NCBI RefSeq assembly: GCF_021602345.1
Contig: NZ_BQID01000003.1
Location: 310,001 to 374,000 of the forward strand
DNA from: Pseudomonas pharyngis
GTDB taxonomy: Bacteria; Pseudomonadota; Gammaproteobacteria; Pseudomonadales; Pseudomonadaceae
Reading direction: 5' to 3'
Length of the DNA: 64,000 bases
In this document: in pieces, positions 1-9,559 of the stretch
Layout: each line of letters opens with the position of its first letter
How positions within the stretch are numbered: the stretch's first letter is position 1
The notes under the pieces: model-generated
What the model saw: the letters and a program-made list of their open reading frames with translations, nothing else
Told to the model about the DNA's origin: nothing
The model's database searches: none
Translations under genes and position numbers: made by a program

Positions 1-1646
1 TGGCTCGCGCGGAAATGGTCGGCCGCTACGGCAGCGACGCCTATACCGAAGGTTTCCGCGTCACCACCACGGTGCCGAGCAACCTCCAGGAAATGGCCAA
101 CACCGCGCTGCACGAAGGTCTGATGACCTACGATCAGCGTCACGGCTACCGTGGCCCCGAGTCGCGCCTGCCGGGCAAGACCCGCGAAGCCTGGGCCACT
201 GAACTGACCAAGCAGCGCACCATCAGCAGCCTCGAGCCGGCCATCGTCACCCAGGTCGACAAGAACGGCCTGCAAGTGCTGACCCGCACCGGCGAAGAGC
301 ACGTGGCGTGGGACACCATGAAATGGGCGCGACCGTTCCTCAATACCAACAGCATGGGTGCCGCGCCGCGCCAGCCGTCGGATGTGGCACAGATCGGCGA
401 TCTGATTCGCGTGCAGCGCCAGCCGAACAATTCGCTGAAGTTCAGCCAGATTCCACAGGCGCAGGGCGCGCTGGTGTCGCTGGATCCACAGAACGGCGCG
501 ATCCGCTCGCTGGTCGGCGGCTTCGCCTTCGAGCAGAGCAACTACAACCGTGCGATGCAGGCCAAGCGTCAGCCGGGCTCGAGCTTCAAGCCGTTCGTCT
601 ACAGCGCCGCACTGGATAACGGCTACACCGCCGCCAGCCTGGTCAACGACGCGCCGATCGTGTTCGTCGACGAGTACCTGGACAAGGTCTGGCGTCCGAA
701 GAACGACACCAACACCTTCCTCGGCCCGATCCGTCTGCGTGAGGCGCTGTACAAGTCGCGCAACCTGGTGTCGATCCGCCTGTTGCAGGCGATGGGCGTG
801 GGCAAGACCATCGATTACATCACCCGCTTCGGCTTCAACAAGCAGGACCTGCCGCCAAACCTGTCCCTGGCGCTGGGCACCGCGACCCTGACGCCGATGG
901 AGATCGCCACCGGCTGGAGCACCTTCGCCAACGGCGGCTACAAGATCACCCCGTACATCATCGACAAGATCGAAAGCCGCAACGGCGACACGCTGTTCGT
1001 CGCCAACCCGCCGACCGTACCGCAGGGCGGCGCGGCCACCGACGGTATCGCGGCACCGGCAACGCAATCGATCACCGTCGACGCAGCGCCGGTTCCAGGG
1101 GAGGCGCCAGGCAACGCCGCTGTACCGCAAGCCCCCGCAGTTGCCGAGCGCATCGTCGATGGCCGTACTACTTACATCCTCAACAGCATGTTGCAGGACG
1201 TGATCAAGCTCGGCACCGGCCGTCGCGCACTGGCCCTGGGCCGCAGCGACATCGCCGGCAAGACCGGTACCACCAACGAATCCAAGGATGCGTGGTTCTC
1301 TGGCTATAACGCCGATTATGTGACCACCGTGTGGACCGGTTTCGACCAGCCGGAAAGCCTCGGTCGCCGGGAGTTCGGCGGCACCGTGGCACTACCGATC
1401 TGGATGAACTACATGGCCGCCGCGCTCAAGGACAAGCCACCGCATGTCCAGCCGGAGCCGGAAGGCATTCTCAGCCTGCGGGTGGATCCGGTCAGCGGTC
1501 GCGCGGCATCGCCGAGCACGCCAGGCGCCTATTTCGAGCTGTTCAAGGCCGAAGACACGCCACCGTCGGTCAACGAGATCGGCAATGGCACCGTGCCGGG
1601 CAGTCCGCTGCCGGCGGATGAACAGGCGCCGATCGATTTGTTCTGA
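1..1646 (+). CDS. ponA: Penicillin-binding protein 1A, C-terminal part (5' end outside window)
   Basis: This is the transpeptidase half of a class A penicillin-binding protein, which polymerises and cross-links peptidoglycan in the periplasm. The frame is open to the left edge, so the N-terminal membrane anchor and glycosyltransferase domain lie outside the window. All three penicilloyl-serine transferase motifs are visible: the SxxK motif as SSFK (about 579-590), SxN as SRN (about 754-762) and KTGT (about 1260-1271). The region before the SxxK motif fits the OB-like insert of PBP1A. A Pro/Ala-rich linker follows at about 1020-1140. maeB follows in the convergent direction, as in other pseudomonads. 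Identity as PBP1A rather than PBP1B rests on this layout and the neighbours. Confidence 0.95.
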   Translation, partial: ARAEMVGRYGSDAYTEGFRVTTTVPSNLQEMANTALHEGLMTYDQRHGYRGPESRLPGKTREAWATELTKQRTISSLEPAIVTQVDKNGLQVLTRTGEEHVAWDTMKWARPFLNTNSMGAAPRQPSDVAQIGDLIRVQRQPNNSLKFSQIPQAQGALVSLDPQNGAIRSLVGGFAFEQSNYNRAMQAKRQPGSSFKPFVYSAALDNGYTAASLVNDAPIVFVDEYLDKVWRPKNDTNTFLGPIRLREALYKSRNLVSIRLLQAMGVGKTIDYITRFGFNKQDLPPNLSLALGTATLTPMEIATGWSTFANGGYKITPYIIDKIESRNGDTLFVANPPTVPQGGAATDGIAAPATQSITVDAAPVPGEAPGNAAVPQAPAVAERIVDGRTTYILNSMLQDVIKLGTGRRALALGRSDIAGKTGTTNESKDAWFSGYNADYVTTVWTGFDQPESLGRREFGGTVALPIWMNYMAAALKDKPPHVQPEPEGILSLRVDPVSGRAASPSTPGAYFELFKAEDTPPSVNEIGNGTVPGSPLPADEQAPIDLF

Positions 1647-1657
1647 TCCGCAACTGC

Positions 1658-1697
1658 CAAAAAGCCCCGCCTTCGTGAGAAGTGCGGGGCTTTTTGT
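1658..1697 (+). terminator. Rho-independent terminator after ponA
   Basis: An A-rich run followed by GCCCCGC, a short loop and GCGGGGC then TTTTTGTTTT forms a strong GC hairpin with a T-tract 12 bases after the ponA stop. Confidence 0.9.
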
Positions 1698-1733
1698 TTT
1701 CTGTCGTACTGAGAATGGCATTTCACATCAAGA

Positions 1734-1917
1734 GCGGCCCTCACCCTAGCCCTCTCCCAGGGGGAGAGGGAACCGACCGAGGTGTCTGGCGCTGTACGTC
1801 GACCTGAATAACCGAGTCGATTATGGATTCACAGCAAGGCCTTCACGTCGGCGTACCTCTCAAGCATCCCACGGTCAGTCCCCTCTCCCCCTGGGAGAGG
1901 GTTAGGGTGAGGGCCGC
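1734..1917. repeat. 184-bp element with about 36-bp terminal inverted repeats
   Basis: The left end reads GCGGCCCTCACCCTAGCCC and the right end is its near-perfect reverse complement (GGGTTAGGGTGAGGGCCGC). Each end also holds an inner palindrome of the CCCTCTCCC...GGGAGAGGG type. The middle has no open reading frame. A related 163-bp copy lies at 30323-30485 with the same ends and the same CAGTCCCCTCTCC junction. It fills most of the 350-base gap between ponA and maeB. It looks like a non-autonomous, MITE-like repeat; no transposase is seen nearby. Confidence 0.75.
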
Positions 1918-1947
1918 CCTTGAAGCCGGAACGCATTTTCACGACCA

Positions 1948-1976
1948 AAAAAACCCCGCTTAAAAAGCGGGGCTCT
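1948..1976 (-). terminator. Terminator of maeB
   Basis: On the minus strand, GCCCCGCT, a TTTTA loop and AGCGGGG are followed by a run of T, about 20 bases beyond the maeB stop codon. Confidence 0.85.
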
Positions 1977-1996
1977 TCATGAAGCGCCACAACGAC

Positions 1997-3265
1997 TTAG
2001 CCGTTGAACACGTCATCCACGCTTTTCAGCGGGTAGTTCTTCGGATACGGCAGGGTCGCCACACCGGTCTCGATCGCGGCCTTGGCCACGGCGTCGGAGA
2101 TCACGGTGATCAGGCGCTTGTCCATTGGCTTCGGAATGATGTACTCACGACCGAATTCCAGGGAGATACCGCCGTAGGCGTCGCAGACTTCCTGAGGCAC
2201 CGGCAGCTTGGCCAGTTCGCGCAGGGCGTTGGCGGCAGCGATCTTCATTTCTTCGTTGATGCGCTTGGCGCGAACGTCCAGGGCACCACGGAAGATGAAC
2301 GGGAAGCCCAGTACATTGTTGACCTGGTTCGGGTAGTCCGAACGGCCGGTGGCCATGATCACGTCGTTACGGGTGGCGTGAGCCAGTTCCGGGGAGATTT
2401 CCGGATCAGGGTTGGAGCAGGCGAAAACGATCGGGTTGGCCGCCATGCGCTTGAGTTGCTCGGCGCTCAGCAGGTTCGGGCCCGACAGGCCGACGAATAC
2501 GTCAGCGCCTTCGATGGCGTCGTCCAAGGTGCGCTTCTCGGTAGGGTGAGCGAACACAGCCTTGTACTGGTTCAGGTCGTCACGGCCAGCGTGGATCACG
2601 CCAGTACGGTCAACCATGAAGATGTTCTCGACCTTGGCGCCCATGCTCACCAGCAATTTCATGCAGGAGATGGCGGCTGCGCCGGCGCCCAGGCAGACGA
2701 TCTTGGCGTCGGCCAGGGTTTTGCCAGCGATTTCCAGGGCGTTGATCATGCCCGCAGCGGTCACGATCGCGGTGCCGTGCTGGTCATCGTGGAATACCGG
2801 AATGTCGCACTGCTCGATCAGAGCACGTTCGATCTCAAAGCACTCGGGCGCCTTGATGTCTTCCAGGTTGATGCCACCGAAGGTGATGGAAATGCGTTTT
2901 ACGGTGTCGATGAAGGCTTGCGGGCTTTCGGAGTCGACTTCGATGTCGAAGACGTCGATGCCGGCGAAGCGCTTGAACAGCACGCCTTTACCTTCCATCA
3001 CAGGCTTGGAAGCCAGTGGGCCGAGGTTACCCAGGCCCAGAATCGCGGTGCCATCGGAAATGACTGCAACCAGGTTGCCCTTGCCGGTGTACTTGTAGGC
3101 CAGTTCAGGATCGCGGGCGATCTCGCGCACTGGTTCAGCTACGCCGGGGCTGTAGGCCAGCGACAGGTCGCGGGCGGTAGCAGTGGCCTTGGTGAGCTCG
3201 ACACTCAGCTTTCCTGGACGAGGATTGGCATGATATTCGAGAGCGGCAGTTTTCAGATCAGACAT
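1997..3265 (-). CDS. maeB: NADP-dependent malic enzyme, short form
   Basis: The product (422 aa) decarboxylates malate to pyruvate with reduction of NAD(P), feeding gluconeogenic carbon and NADPH. I place the start at MSDLKTAALEYH; the open frame extends 40 codons further upstream with poor, non-conserved-looking sequence. The N-terminal malic domain holds the YSPGVAEP motif and the catalytic region around NLGPLASKPVMEGKGVLFK. An acidic metal site is seen in DVFDIEVDSE and FHDDQHGTA. The C-terminal Rossmann domain has GAGAAAISCM. It lacks the phosphotransacetylase-like C-terminal domain of the roughly 760-aa MaeB enzymes, so it is the short type. It has its own terminator and is convergent with ponA. 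Confidence 0.93.
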   Translation of the reverse strand: MSDLKTAALEYHANPRPGKLSVELTKATATARDLSLAYSPGVAEPVREIARDPELAYKYTGKGNLVAVISDGTAILGLGNLGPLASKPVMEGKGVLFKRFAGIDVFDIEVDSESPQAFIDTVKRISITFGGINLEDIKAPECFEIERALIEQCDIPVFHDDQHGTAIVTAAGMINALEIAGKTLADAKIVCLGAGAAAISCMKLLVSMGAKVENIFMVDRTGVIHAGRDDLNQYKAVFAHPTEKRTLDDAIEGADVFVGLSGPNLLSAEQLKRMAANPIVFACSNPDPEISPELAHATRNDVIMATGRSDYPNQVNNVLGFPFIFRGALDVRAKRINEEMKIAAANALRELAKLPVPQEVCDAYGGISLEFGREYIIPKPMDKRLITVISDAVAKAAIETGVATLPYPKNYPLKSVDDVFNG

Positions 3266-3430
3266 TTTGGCATTCCGCTTTTTACTGTTGGACAGACTGG
3301 TCAGCGAGGATACGCGCCTCGCAAAGTCCCCACAAGACTGCCCGGTCACCCCTGTCAAGCGCCCTGCCCTAAGACTTTGGGCCAAGAGCCACGGCGCACA
3401 AGGGCTGGACTGTTCACAATCGACAGAAAA

Positions 3431-3443
3431 AATGTCTACAATT
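3431..3443. promoter_or_regulatory. Possible GntR-type operator upstream of maeB
   Basis: On the minus strand the site reads AATTGTAGACATT, close to the TTGTNNACAA type of dyad bound by FadR-subfamily GntR regulators. It sits about 165 bases upstream of the maeB start, just past the 3' end of the nuclease gene. The identification is by eye only, and one half is imperfect. Confidence 0.25.
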
Positions 3444-3449
3444 TTTTCT

Positions 3450-4232
3450 TCAGCGGGACGACTGGAGCATCGAAGGATCGGTCAGCGGCAACAGCCAGCG
3501 CGCCTGACCTGATTGCAATCCACCACGCCGAGAACGGTCGACCACCCAGCCACGGGCCTCGATCTGTCTGCCATTCAGCGCCTGCAGAGAAGCGGCGTCG
3601 AAGCGATCCAGCAGATTGGGTGCAACGCGCAGTACAAGCTTGTCCTGCAACTCGATCCAGATTCCACCGCGATTGCGCTGAACCTTGCTCACACGACCGC
3701 TGACCACCGCGAAACCCGAGCGCTCGATCTGCTCCGCTTTCAGTACAGGTGAGCGTCTCCACAGACCAAGCCCGGCCTGTCGCGCGCGGCGTTCGGCGGC
3801 CTGCTGGCAATCGACAAGATCGACATTCGGCGCCACCGCGACCTGGAAACCGAGGCCATCGGCGAGCATCTGCGCTTCGAGGTTCTCACCCCTGGCGCTG
3901 AAAACATGGGCCAGGGTCCGGCCGTAATGGTCTTTGGACTGGGCGCCAAGGCGCAGGCCGACCCGCCCGTCGCTCTCGGCGACCAAGGCTTCGAGGCGCT
4001 TGCGCGCCGCTACCGCAAACGGTTCGTCGCTGCGGCCCTGCTTGCCGAGCTCGGGCGTATTGAGGCCGATCATCCGCACATTGCGCCCGTCGCTCAGGCG
4101 CAGGGTGTCGCCATCGACCACCCGCTGCACCGTGGCGCTGTCCAGCCCTACAGGTGCCGGGCAAAAGGCCTGAGCGGAGGAGAACCAAATCGCGGACACA
4201 AAAAAGGCGCCCGCAAGGGACGCCTTTTTCAT
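3450..4232 (-). CDS. Secreted thermonuclease (SNase) family protein
   Basis: A 260-aa protein with a clear signal peptide (MKKASLAGAFFVSAIWFSSAQA, cut after AQA) and a staphylococcal-nuclease-like fold. The hallmark VVDGDTLRLSDGRNVRMIG, then LNTPELG, matches the calcium-binding and catalytic strand region of SNase proteins, with a further catalytic-type Arg/Glu-containing stretch around DEPFAVAARKRLEAL. The C-terminal about 90 residues (from SGFAVVSGRVSKV) resemble an OB-like extension of uncertain role. It lies 41 bases downstream of rpmE, and its first codons form the rpmE terminator hairpin, so expression may depend on read-through. The substrate (DNA or RNA) cannot be told from sequence. 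Confidence 0.85.
   Translation of the reverse strand: MKKASLAGAFFVSAIWFSSAQAFCPAPVGLDSATVQRVVDGDTLRLSDGRNVRMIGLNTPELGKQGRSDEPFAVAARKRLEALVAESDGRVGLRLGAQSKDHYGRTLAHVFSARGENLEAQMLADGLGFQVAVAPNVDLVDCQQAAERRARQAGLGLWRRSPVLKAEQIERSGFAVVSGRVSKVQRNRGGIWIELQDKLVLRVAPNLLDRFDAASLQALNGRQIEARGWVVDRSRRGGLQSGQARWLLPLTDPSMLQSSR
4200..4229 (-). terminator. rpmE terminator embedded in the nuclease signal-peptide codons
   Basis: Minus strand: AAAAA, then GGCG, a bulged T, CCC, loop TTGC, GGG, CGCC, TTTTTT. This is a canonical intrinsic terminator 42 bases after the rpmE stop. It begins at the second codon of the nuclease gene and encodes KKASLAGAFF. Confidence 0.8.
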
Positions 4233-4273
4233 CAGACCGGAAAAGCCGCTGAGGTTTTCCAGAATGAAGGGCC

Positions 4274-4492
4274 TTAGGCCTTTTTCGCGCCGAAAGCACC
4301 GAAACGGTCGGCGAACTTCTGAACGCGACCACCGGTGTCCAGAGTCTTCTGCTTACCGGTGTAGAACGGGTGGCACTCGTTGCAAACGTCGATCGACAAG
4401 GCTTTGCCGAAGGTCGAACGGGTTTCGAACTTGTTGCCGCAGCTGCAAGTTACTGCAACTTCTGGGTAATTCGGGTGGATATCGGCTTTCAT
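4274..4492 (-). CDS. rpmE: Ribosomal protein L31, zinc-binding type
   Basis: A 72-aa 50S subunit protein starting MKADIHPNY after a good GAGGAAA ribosome-binding site. The first pair CSC (near residue 16-18) and the second pair CNEC with the HPFYTGKQ motif form the four-Cys zinc site of the C+ type, so this is the zinc-dependent L31 rather than the zinc-free paralogue induced in zinc starvation. It is transcribed divergently from priA. Confidence 0.96.
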   Translation of the reverse strand: MKADIHPNYPEVAVTCSCGNKFETRSTFGKALSIDVCNECHPFYTGKQKTLDTGGRVQKFADRFGAFGAKKA

Positions 4493-4645
4493 GGTGTTTT
4501 CCTCAGCTGGCGTGCCGCCATCCAACACGATTGTTGAATACCGCACGTAATTAGGCCGCGGATTCTACCAGACAATCCCGATCACGCAAGCTGTCACTGA
4601 GACCGACCGTCTGCTAGGCTCCCGCCCTTCTCCACCGCCCCGCCT

Positions 4646-6880
4646 ATGAGAATCCCCCGCGTGCCCGACGCCATTCTGCGCCTCGCCCTGCCTTCGCCCC
4701 TGCGCCGCCTGTTCGACTATCGGGCCCCGGCCGGCGTGCTGCGTTCGCAGTTGCAACCGGGCATGCGCCTGCGGGTACCGTTCGGCCGGCGGGAGATGAT
4801 CGGGATTCTGGTGGAGGTCACCGACACCAGTGAAGTGCCGGTGGAAAAGCTCAAACCGGCGCTGGCGCTGCTCGACGCTACCGCCCCACTGCCGCCGGCG
4901 CTGTTCAAGCTGTGCCTGTGGACCGCCCAGTATTATCAGCACAGCCTCGGCGACACCCTGAGCTGGGCGCTGCCGGTGCTGCTGCGCCAGGGCGAACTGG
5001 CCGAAGCCCGTCAGGAACGGTTCTGGTCGGCGGCTCCCGGCGCCAGCCTCGACGACCCGCGCATCGCTCGCGCCCCACGCCAGCGTGAAGCCCTGGCGAC
5101 TTTGGCCCAGCACCCTCACGGCGTCGCCCATCAGTTGCTGAGCAAACTGATGCTGAGCAAGGACAGCCTCGATCTGTTGCTGGCCAAGGATCTGGTGCAG
5201 GTCGAAGTGCGCCGTCACGCCCCCGGCGCGCGCCATGAGCACTGGCTGGCCCAACCCGAGCTGCCGCTCAACAGCGAACAGCGCGCCGCGTATGAGGCAA
5301 TTCGCGCCGGGTTCGACAGTTATCATGCGTTCTTGCTGGCCGGGGTCACCGGCAGCGGCAAGACCGAAGTCTATTTGCAGCTGATCCGCGAAACCCTCGA
5401 GGCCGGCAAACAGGCGCTGGTGCTGATCCCGGAGATCAACCTCGGCCCGCAGACCCTGGCCCGCTTCGAACAACGCTTCAATGCGCGCATCGCCCTGTTG
5501 CACTCGGCGGTCAACGATCGTGATCGTCTGGATGCCTGGCTCGCCGCCCGTGACGGCGAGGCCGACATTATTATCGGCACCCGCTCGGCGCTGTTCACCC
5601 CGATGAAGAATCCGGGGCTGATCATCATCGATGAAGAACACGACGGCTCCTATAAACAGCAGGAAGGCCTGCGCTACCACGCGCGGGATCTGGCGCTGGT
5701 GCGGGCGCGGCAGGAAAACATCCCGATCGTGCTCGGCTCCGCGACCCCATCCCTGGAAAGCCTGCACAACGCCTACACCGGTCGCTACGGACTCCTGCGC
5801 CTGAACGAACGCGCCGGAGGCGCCAAGCAGCCACGTTTCCTGCGCCTGGATGTGAAAAGTCGTCCCCTGGACAGCGGCATTTCCGGGCCGATGCAGCAAG
5901 CCATCGGCCAGACCCTCGCCGCCGGCCAGCAGGTATTGGTGTTCCTCAACCGCCGGGGGTTTGCCCCGACGCTGCTGTGCCACGACTGCGGCTGGATGTC
6001 CGAGTGCCAGCGCTGCGATGCGCGGATGACCGTGCACCAGCGTTACGGCGAACTGCGCTGCCACCACTGCGGTTACGTCGAGCGCGTGCCGCGCCAGTGC
6101 CCGAAGTGCAACAAGGTCGATCTGCGCCCCGTGGGCGCCGGCACCGAGCGGGCTGAGGAACGGCTGGCAATTCTCTTTCCGGACTATCCGGTGTTGCGCG
6201 TCGACCGTGACAGCACCTCACGCAAGGACGCGATGAACCAGTTGTTCGCCACGATCCAGAAAGGCCAGCCGTGCATTCTGGTCGGCACCCAGATGTTGGC
6301 CAAGGGGCACCACTTCCCTCGGGTGACGCTGGTGTCGATCCTCGATGCCGACGGTGGGCTGTTCTCCGGCGACTTCCGCGCCAGCGAGCGCATGGCGCAA
6401 CTTATCGTGCAGGTCGCCGGGCGCGCCGGGCGTGCAGAAGAGCCAGGCAAGGTGATCATCCAGACCCACCTCGCCGACCATCCTTTATTGGTGCAACTGA
6501 CCGAGCAGGGTTACTTCGCCTTCGCCGAACAGGCCCTGAGCGAACGCCGCGCCGCCGGCCTGCCGCCGTTCGCGCATCTGGCGCTGTTGCGCGCCGAAGC
6601 GCACAAGCCGGGACAGGCCGAAGGTTTTCTCGATGAGGCATGCAGCGAGGCCGAGCGTTTGCTGGCCGAACAGAATCTGACCGGCATTGAACTGCTGGGG
6701 CCGGTGCCGGCGCCGATGGAACGCCGGGCCGGGCGCTTCCGCGCGCAGCTGCTGTTGCAGGCCACGGCCCGGGCGCCGCTGCACCGATTGCTGGCGAGCT
6801 GGCTGCTGGTGCTGGAACAGATGCCAAGCGGCCGGGCGGTGCGCTGGTCGCTGGATGTCGATCCGGTGGATCTGTACTGA
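4646..6880 (+). CDS. priA: Primosomal protein N' (PriA helicase)
   Basis: PriA binds stalled forks and D-loops and reloads DnaB for replication restart. The N-terminal DNA-binding region ([19 protein letters not shown]) is followed by the SF2 helicase core with Walker [10 protein letters not shown], Walker B DEEH and the motif [11 protein letters not shown] zinc domain carries eight cysteines (CHDCGW, CQRC, CHHCGY, CPKC) at about residues 440-490. The later motif [14 protein letters not shown] is helicase motif VI. ATG at 4646 gives 744 aa; a GTG at 4661 (VPDAILRL) would give 739 aa, the length I recall for other Pseudomonas PriA, and may be the true start, since neither site has a strong ribosome-binding site. 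Confidence 0.96.
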   Translation: MRIPRVPDAILRLALPSPLRRLFDYRAPAGVLRSQLQPGMRLRVPFGRREMIGILVEVTDTSEVPVEKLKPALALLDATAPLPPALFKLCLWTAQYYQHSLGDTLSWALPVLLRQGELAEARQERFWSAAPGASLDDPRIARAPRQREALATLAQHPHGVAHQLLSKLMLSKDSLDLLLAKDLVQVEVRRHAPGARHEHWLAQPELPLNSEQRAAYEAIRAGFDSYHAFLLAGVTGSGKTEVYLQLIRETLEAGKQALVLIPEINLGPQTLARFEQRFNARIALLHSAVNDRDRLDAWLAARDGEADIIIGTRSALFTPMKNPGLIIIDEEHDGSYKQQEGLRYHARDLALVRARQENIPIVLGSATPSLESLHNAYTGRYGLLRLNERAGGAKQPRFLRLDVKSRPLDSGISGPMQQAIGQTLAAGQQVLVFLNRRGFAPTLLCHDCGWMSECQRCDARMTVHQRYGELRCHHCGYVERVPRQCPKCNKVDLRPVGAGTERAEERLAILFPDYPVLRVDRDSTSRKDAMNQLFATIQKGQPCILVGTQMLAKGHHFPRVTLVSILDADGGLFSGDFRASERMAQLIVQVAGRAGRAEEPGKVIIQTHLADHPLLVQLTEQGYFAFAEQALSERRAAGLPPFAHLALLRAEAHKPGQAEGFLDEACSEAERLLAEQNLTGIELLGPVPAPMERRAGRFRAQLLLQATARAPLHRLLASWLLVLEQMPSGRAVRWSLDVDPVDLY

Positions 6881-7022
6881 CCGGGCAAAACCGGCCGAAT
6901 TGTCACCACACATCCACATCCTGCCTGCTAAGGTTGGCAAGCCCGTCTTCGCAACGGATAATGCCCAGTTTTTCCACCCGCGCATCGATGCGCCGCCGCG
7001 CTTGCGGTCGAAAGAGAAGACC

Positions 7023-8759
7023 ATGAAAGACACCATTCGCCAGCTGATCCAACAAGCCCTCACCCAACTCGTCAACGAAGGTGTGTTGCCTGAAGGCCTG
7101 ACGCCGGCGATCCAGGTGGAAAACGCCCGGGACAAGACCCACGGCGACTTCGCCAGCAACATCGCGATGATGCTGGCCAAGCCTGCGGGCATGAAGCCAC
7201 GCGATCTGGCGGAAAAAATCATCGCCGCCCTGCCGGCTGACGAAAACGTCACCAAGGCCGAAATCGCCGGCCCCGGTTTCATCAACTTCTTCCAGAACAC
7301 TCAAGCACTGGCCTCGCGCCTCGACGCCGCACTGGCCGACGATCACGTTGGCGTGCGCAAGGCCGGCCCGGCGCAACGCACCGTGGTCGATCTGTCGGCG
7401 CCGAACCTGGCCAAAGAGATGCACGTCGGCCACTTGCGCTCGACCATCATTGGCGATGGCGTGGCGCGGGTACTCGAATTCCTCGGAGACACCGTCATCC
7501 GCCAGAACCACGTCGGCGACTGGGGCACCCAGTTCGGCATGCTGATGGCGTACCTGCAGGAAAACCCGATCACCAGCGACGAGCTGTCGGACCTGGAAAA
7601 CTTCTACCGCGCCGCCAAGCAACGCTTCGACGAATCGCCGGAATTCGCCGACCGCGCCCGTGGCCTGGTGGTCAAGTTGCAGGCCGGCGACGCTGAATGC
7701 CTGGCACTGTGGACCAAGTTCAAAGACATCTCGCTGTCGCACTGCCAGAAGATCTATGAACTGCTCAACGTCAAACTGACCATGGCCGACGTGATGGGCG
7801 AAAGCGCCTACAACGACGACCTGATCAACGTGGTCAACGACCTGAAAGCCGCCGGCATGCTGGTCGAAAGCAACGGCGCCCAGTGCGTGTTCCTCGACGA
7901 ATTCAAGAACGCCGAAGGCGAGCCGCTGCCGGTGATCATCGTCAAGGCTGACGGCGGCTACCTATACGCCACCACCGACCTGGCGGCCGTGCGCTATCGC
8001 AGCGGCAAACTGAAGGCCGACCGTGCGCTGTACTTCGTCGACCAGCGTCAGGCCCTGCACTTTCAGCAAGTGTTTGCCGTGGCACGCAAGGCCGGTTTCG
8101 TGACCCATCCGATGGAAATGGAGCACATGGGCTTCGGCACCATGAACGGCGCCGACGGCCGTCCGTTCAAGACCCGTGATGGCGGCACCGTGAAACTGAT
8201 CGACCTGCTGACCGAAGCGCAGGAACGCGCCTACAGCCTGGTGAAGGAAAAGAACCCGACGCTGGCCGAAGACGAACTGCGCGCCATCGCCAAAGTGGTC
8301 GGCATCGGCGCGGTGAAATACGCCGACCTGTCGAAACACCGCACCAGCGACTACAGCTTCAACTTCGACCTGATGCTCAACTTCGAAGGCAACACCGCGC
8401 CATACCTGCTGTACGCCTACACCCGCGTGGCCGGCGTGTTCCGCAAACTGGGCAAGGATTTCAGCGAAGTCGACGGCCAGATCGTCCTCGAAGCGGCGCA
8501 CGAACAGGAACTGGCGGCGAAACTGGCGCAGTTCGGTGAAGTGCTGAACAACGTTGCGGAAAAGGGCACGCCACACACTCTCTGCACCTACCTGTACGAC
8601 GTGGCCGGCCTGTTCTCCAGCTTCTACGAGAACTGCCCGATCCTCGCCGCCGACACCCCGGCACAAATGCAAAGCCGTCTGCGCCTTGCCGCGTTGACCG
8701 GCCGTACCCTCAAGCAAGGCCTGGAACTGCTCGGCCTGGAAACCCTGGAGCGCATGTAA
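7023..8759 (+). CDS. argS: Arginyl-tRNA synthetase
   Basis: A class I aminoacyl-tRNA synthetase (578 aa) charging tRNA-Arg. The start [11 protein letters not shown] follows an AAGAGAAG ribosome-binding site; the open frame runs on upstream into priA but that part is not protein-like. The N-terminal Add-1 domain (residues about 1-110) is followed by the HIGH-type signature HVGH at residues 134-137, within [17 protein letters not shown]. The DALR anticodon-binding domain is C-terminal ([13 protein letters not shown] onward). As in many ArgRS there is no standard KMSKS. The next gene starts one base after the stop. Confidence 0.97.
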   Translation: MKDTIRQLIQQALTQLVNEGVLPEGLTPAIQVENARDKTHGDFASNIAMMLAKPAGMKPRDLAEKIIAALPADENVTKAEIAGPGFINFFQNTQALASRLDAALADDHVGVRKAGPAQRTVVDLSAPNLAKEMHVGHLRSTIIGDGVARVLEFLGDTVIRQNHVGDWGTQFGMLMAYLQENPITSDELSDLENFYRAAKQRFDESPEFADRARGLVVKLQAGDAECLALWTKFKDISLSHCQKIYELLNVKLTMADVMGESAYNDDLINVVNDLKAAGMLVESNGAQCVFLDEFKNAEGEPLPVIIVKADGGYLYATTDLAAVRYRSGKLKADRALYFVDQRQALHFQQVFAVARKAGFVTHPMEMEHMGFGTMNGADGRPFKTRDGGTVKLIDLLTEAQERAYSLVKEKNPTLAEDELRAIAKVVGIGAVKYADLSKHRTSDYSFNFDLMLNFEGNTAPYLLYAYTRVAGVFRKLGKDFSEVDGQIVLEAAHEQELAAKLAQFGEVLNNVAEKGTPHTLCTYLYDVAGLFSSFYENCPILAADTPAQMQSRLRLAALTGRTLKQGLELLGLETLERM

Positions 8760-8760
8760 G

Positions 8761-9477
8761 TTGGCTGCCAAGAAAAAACCTGCACCCAAGCGTGGCGCCA
8801 GCCGTTACCAAGCTCCAGCGAAGCAGCCGATTCCGGGCTGGCTGTGGATGGCCATCGGCCTGACGGTCGGCGCGTTCATCGTGTTCCTGATGAAACTGGA
8901 GCCGGGCAAGGGCAGCGACACGGTCAAGCGCGAGAAGGTCGAGCAACAGCAGCAACAGAAAGCCTCCAAGATCGCCGAGGCCAACAAGACCCCGCCGAGC
9001 CCGACGCAACCGGTGAAGCCGAAGTACGACTTCTACACCCTGCTGCCGGAATCGGAAGTGATCGTGCCGCCTGATGCCGTGCCGGAGAAAACCCTGCCGA
9101 CGCCACAGGTGCCGGCAATCCCGACCACGCCGGTGACCCCGGCCGAAGCGGCGAAGATCGACACCGCACGGGCGCAGGCTGCGCTGGCCGGAATCACCCC
9201 GCCGCCAGCGCCGCCGGTGACCAAGGCTGCACCGGTGACCAAGTTCTTCCTGCAGGCCGGCTCGTTCCGCAAAGAGACGGATGCCGACAAGGTCCGCGCG
9301 CAGATCATTCTGCTCGGCCAGGCAGTCGCGGTTGAGTCCGGGACGGTCAAGGATGAAACCTGGTATCGCGTACTGGTCGGCCCGTTCAGCAACCGCGAAC
9401 AGCTGACCACTGCCCAGAAACAACTGGCGGGCGCCGGCTTCAGCAACCTGCTGTTACAACAACGCCAGAGCCGCTGA
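8761..9477 (+). CDS. SPOR-domain inner-membrane protein (FtsN-like)
   Basis: A 238-aa bitopic protein beginning at a TTG codon (LAAKKKPAPKRG) one base after argS, with GGAG in the argS end as ribosome-binding site; no in-frame ATG lies before the membrane segment. A basic cytoplasmic tail of about 25 residues precedes one membrane helix (WLWMAIGLTVGAFIVFLM), then a Gln/Lys-rich stretch and a Pro/Thr/Ala-rich periplasmic linker. The C-terminal 75 residues (FFLQAGSFRKETDADKVRAQ to the end) are a SPOR domain, which binds denuded glycan at the division septum. Placed after argS as in other pseudomonads, it is an FtsN-like candidate. Confidence 0.88.
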   Translation: MAAKKKPAPKRGASRYQAPAKQPIPGWLWMAIGLTVGAFIVFLMKLEPGKGSDTVKREKVEQQQQQKASKIAEANKTPPSPTQPVKPKYDFYTLLPESEVIVPPDAVPEKTLPTPQVPAIPTTPVTPAEAAKIDTARAQAALAGITPPPAPPVTKAAPVTKFFLQAGSFRKETDADKVRAQIILLGQAVAVESGTVKDETWYRVLVGPFSNREQLTTAQKQLAGAGFSNLLLQQRQSR

Positions 9478-9488
9478 CAGCTCCCCAC

Positions 9489-9521
9489 TGATCGTTCCCA
9501 CGCTCTGCGTGGGAACGATCA
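9489..9521. repeat. Perfect palindromic repeat (GATCGTTCCCACGC type)
   Basis: TGATCGTTCCCACGC, a TCT centre and its exact reverse complement. A near-identical copy (one arm change) lies at 40848-40878. This is a dispersed intergenic repeat; it could also act as a weak terminator for the gene before it, although no T-tract follows. Confidence 0.8.
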
Positions 9522-9559
9522 TGCACAAATCACCGCTCGTCCCCTCTCCCGCCCCGCAG

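Noticed and set aside
1979-3703. 574-aa open frame on the plus strand across maeB
   Set aside because: Antisense of a clear malic enzyme gene; the translation has no family pattern and arises from high-GC codon use.
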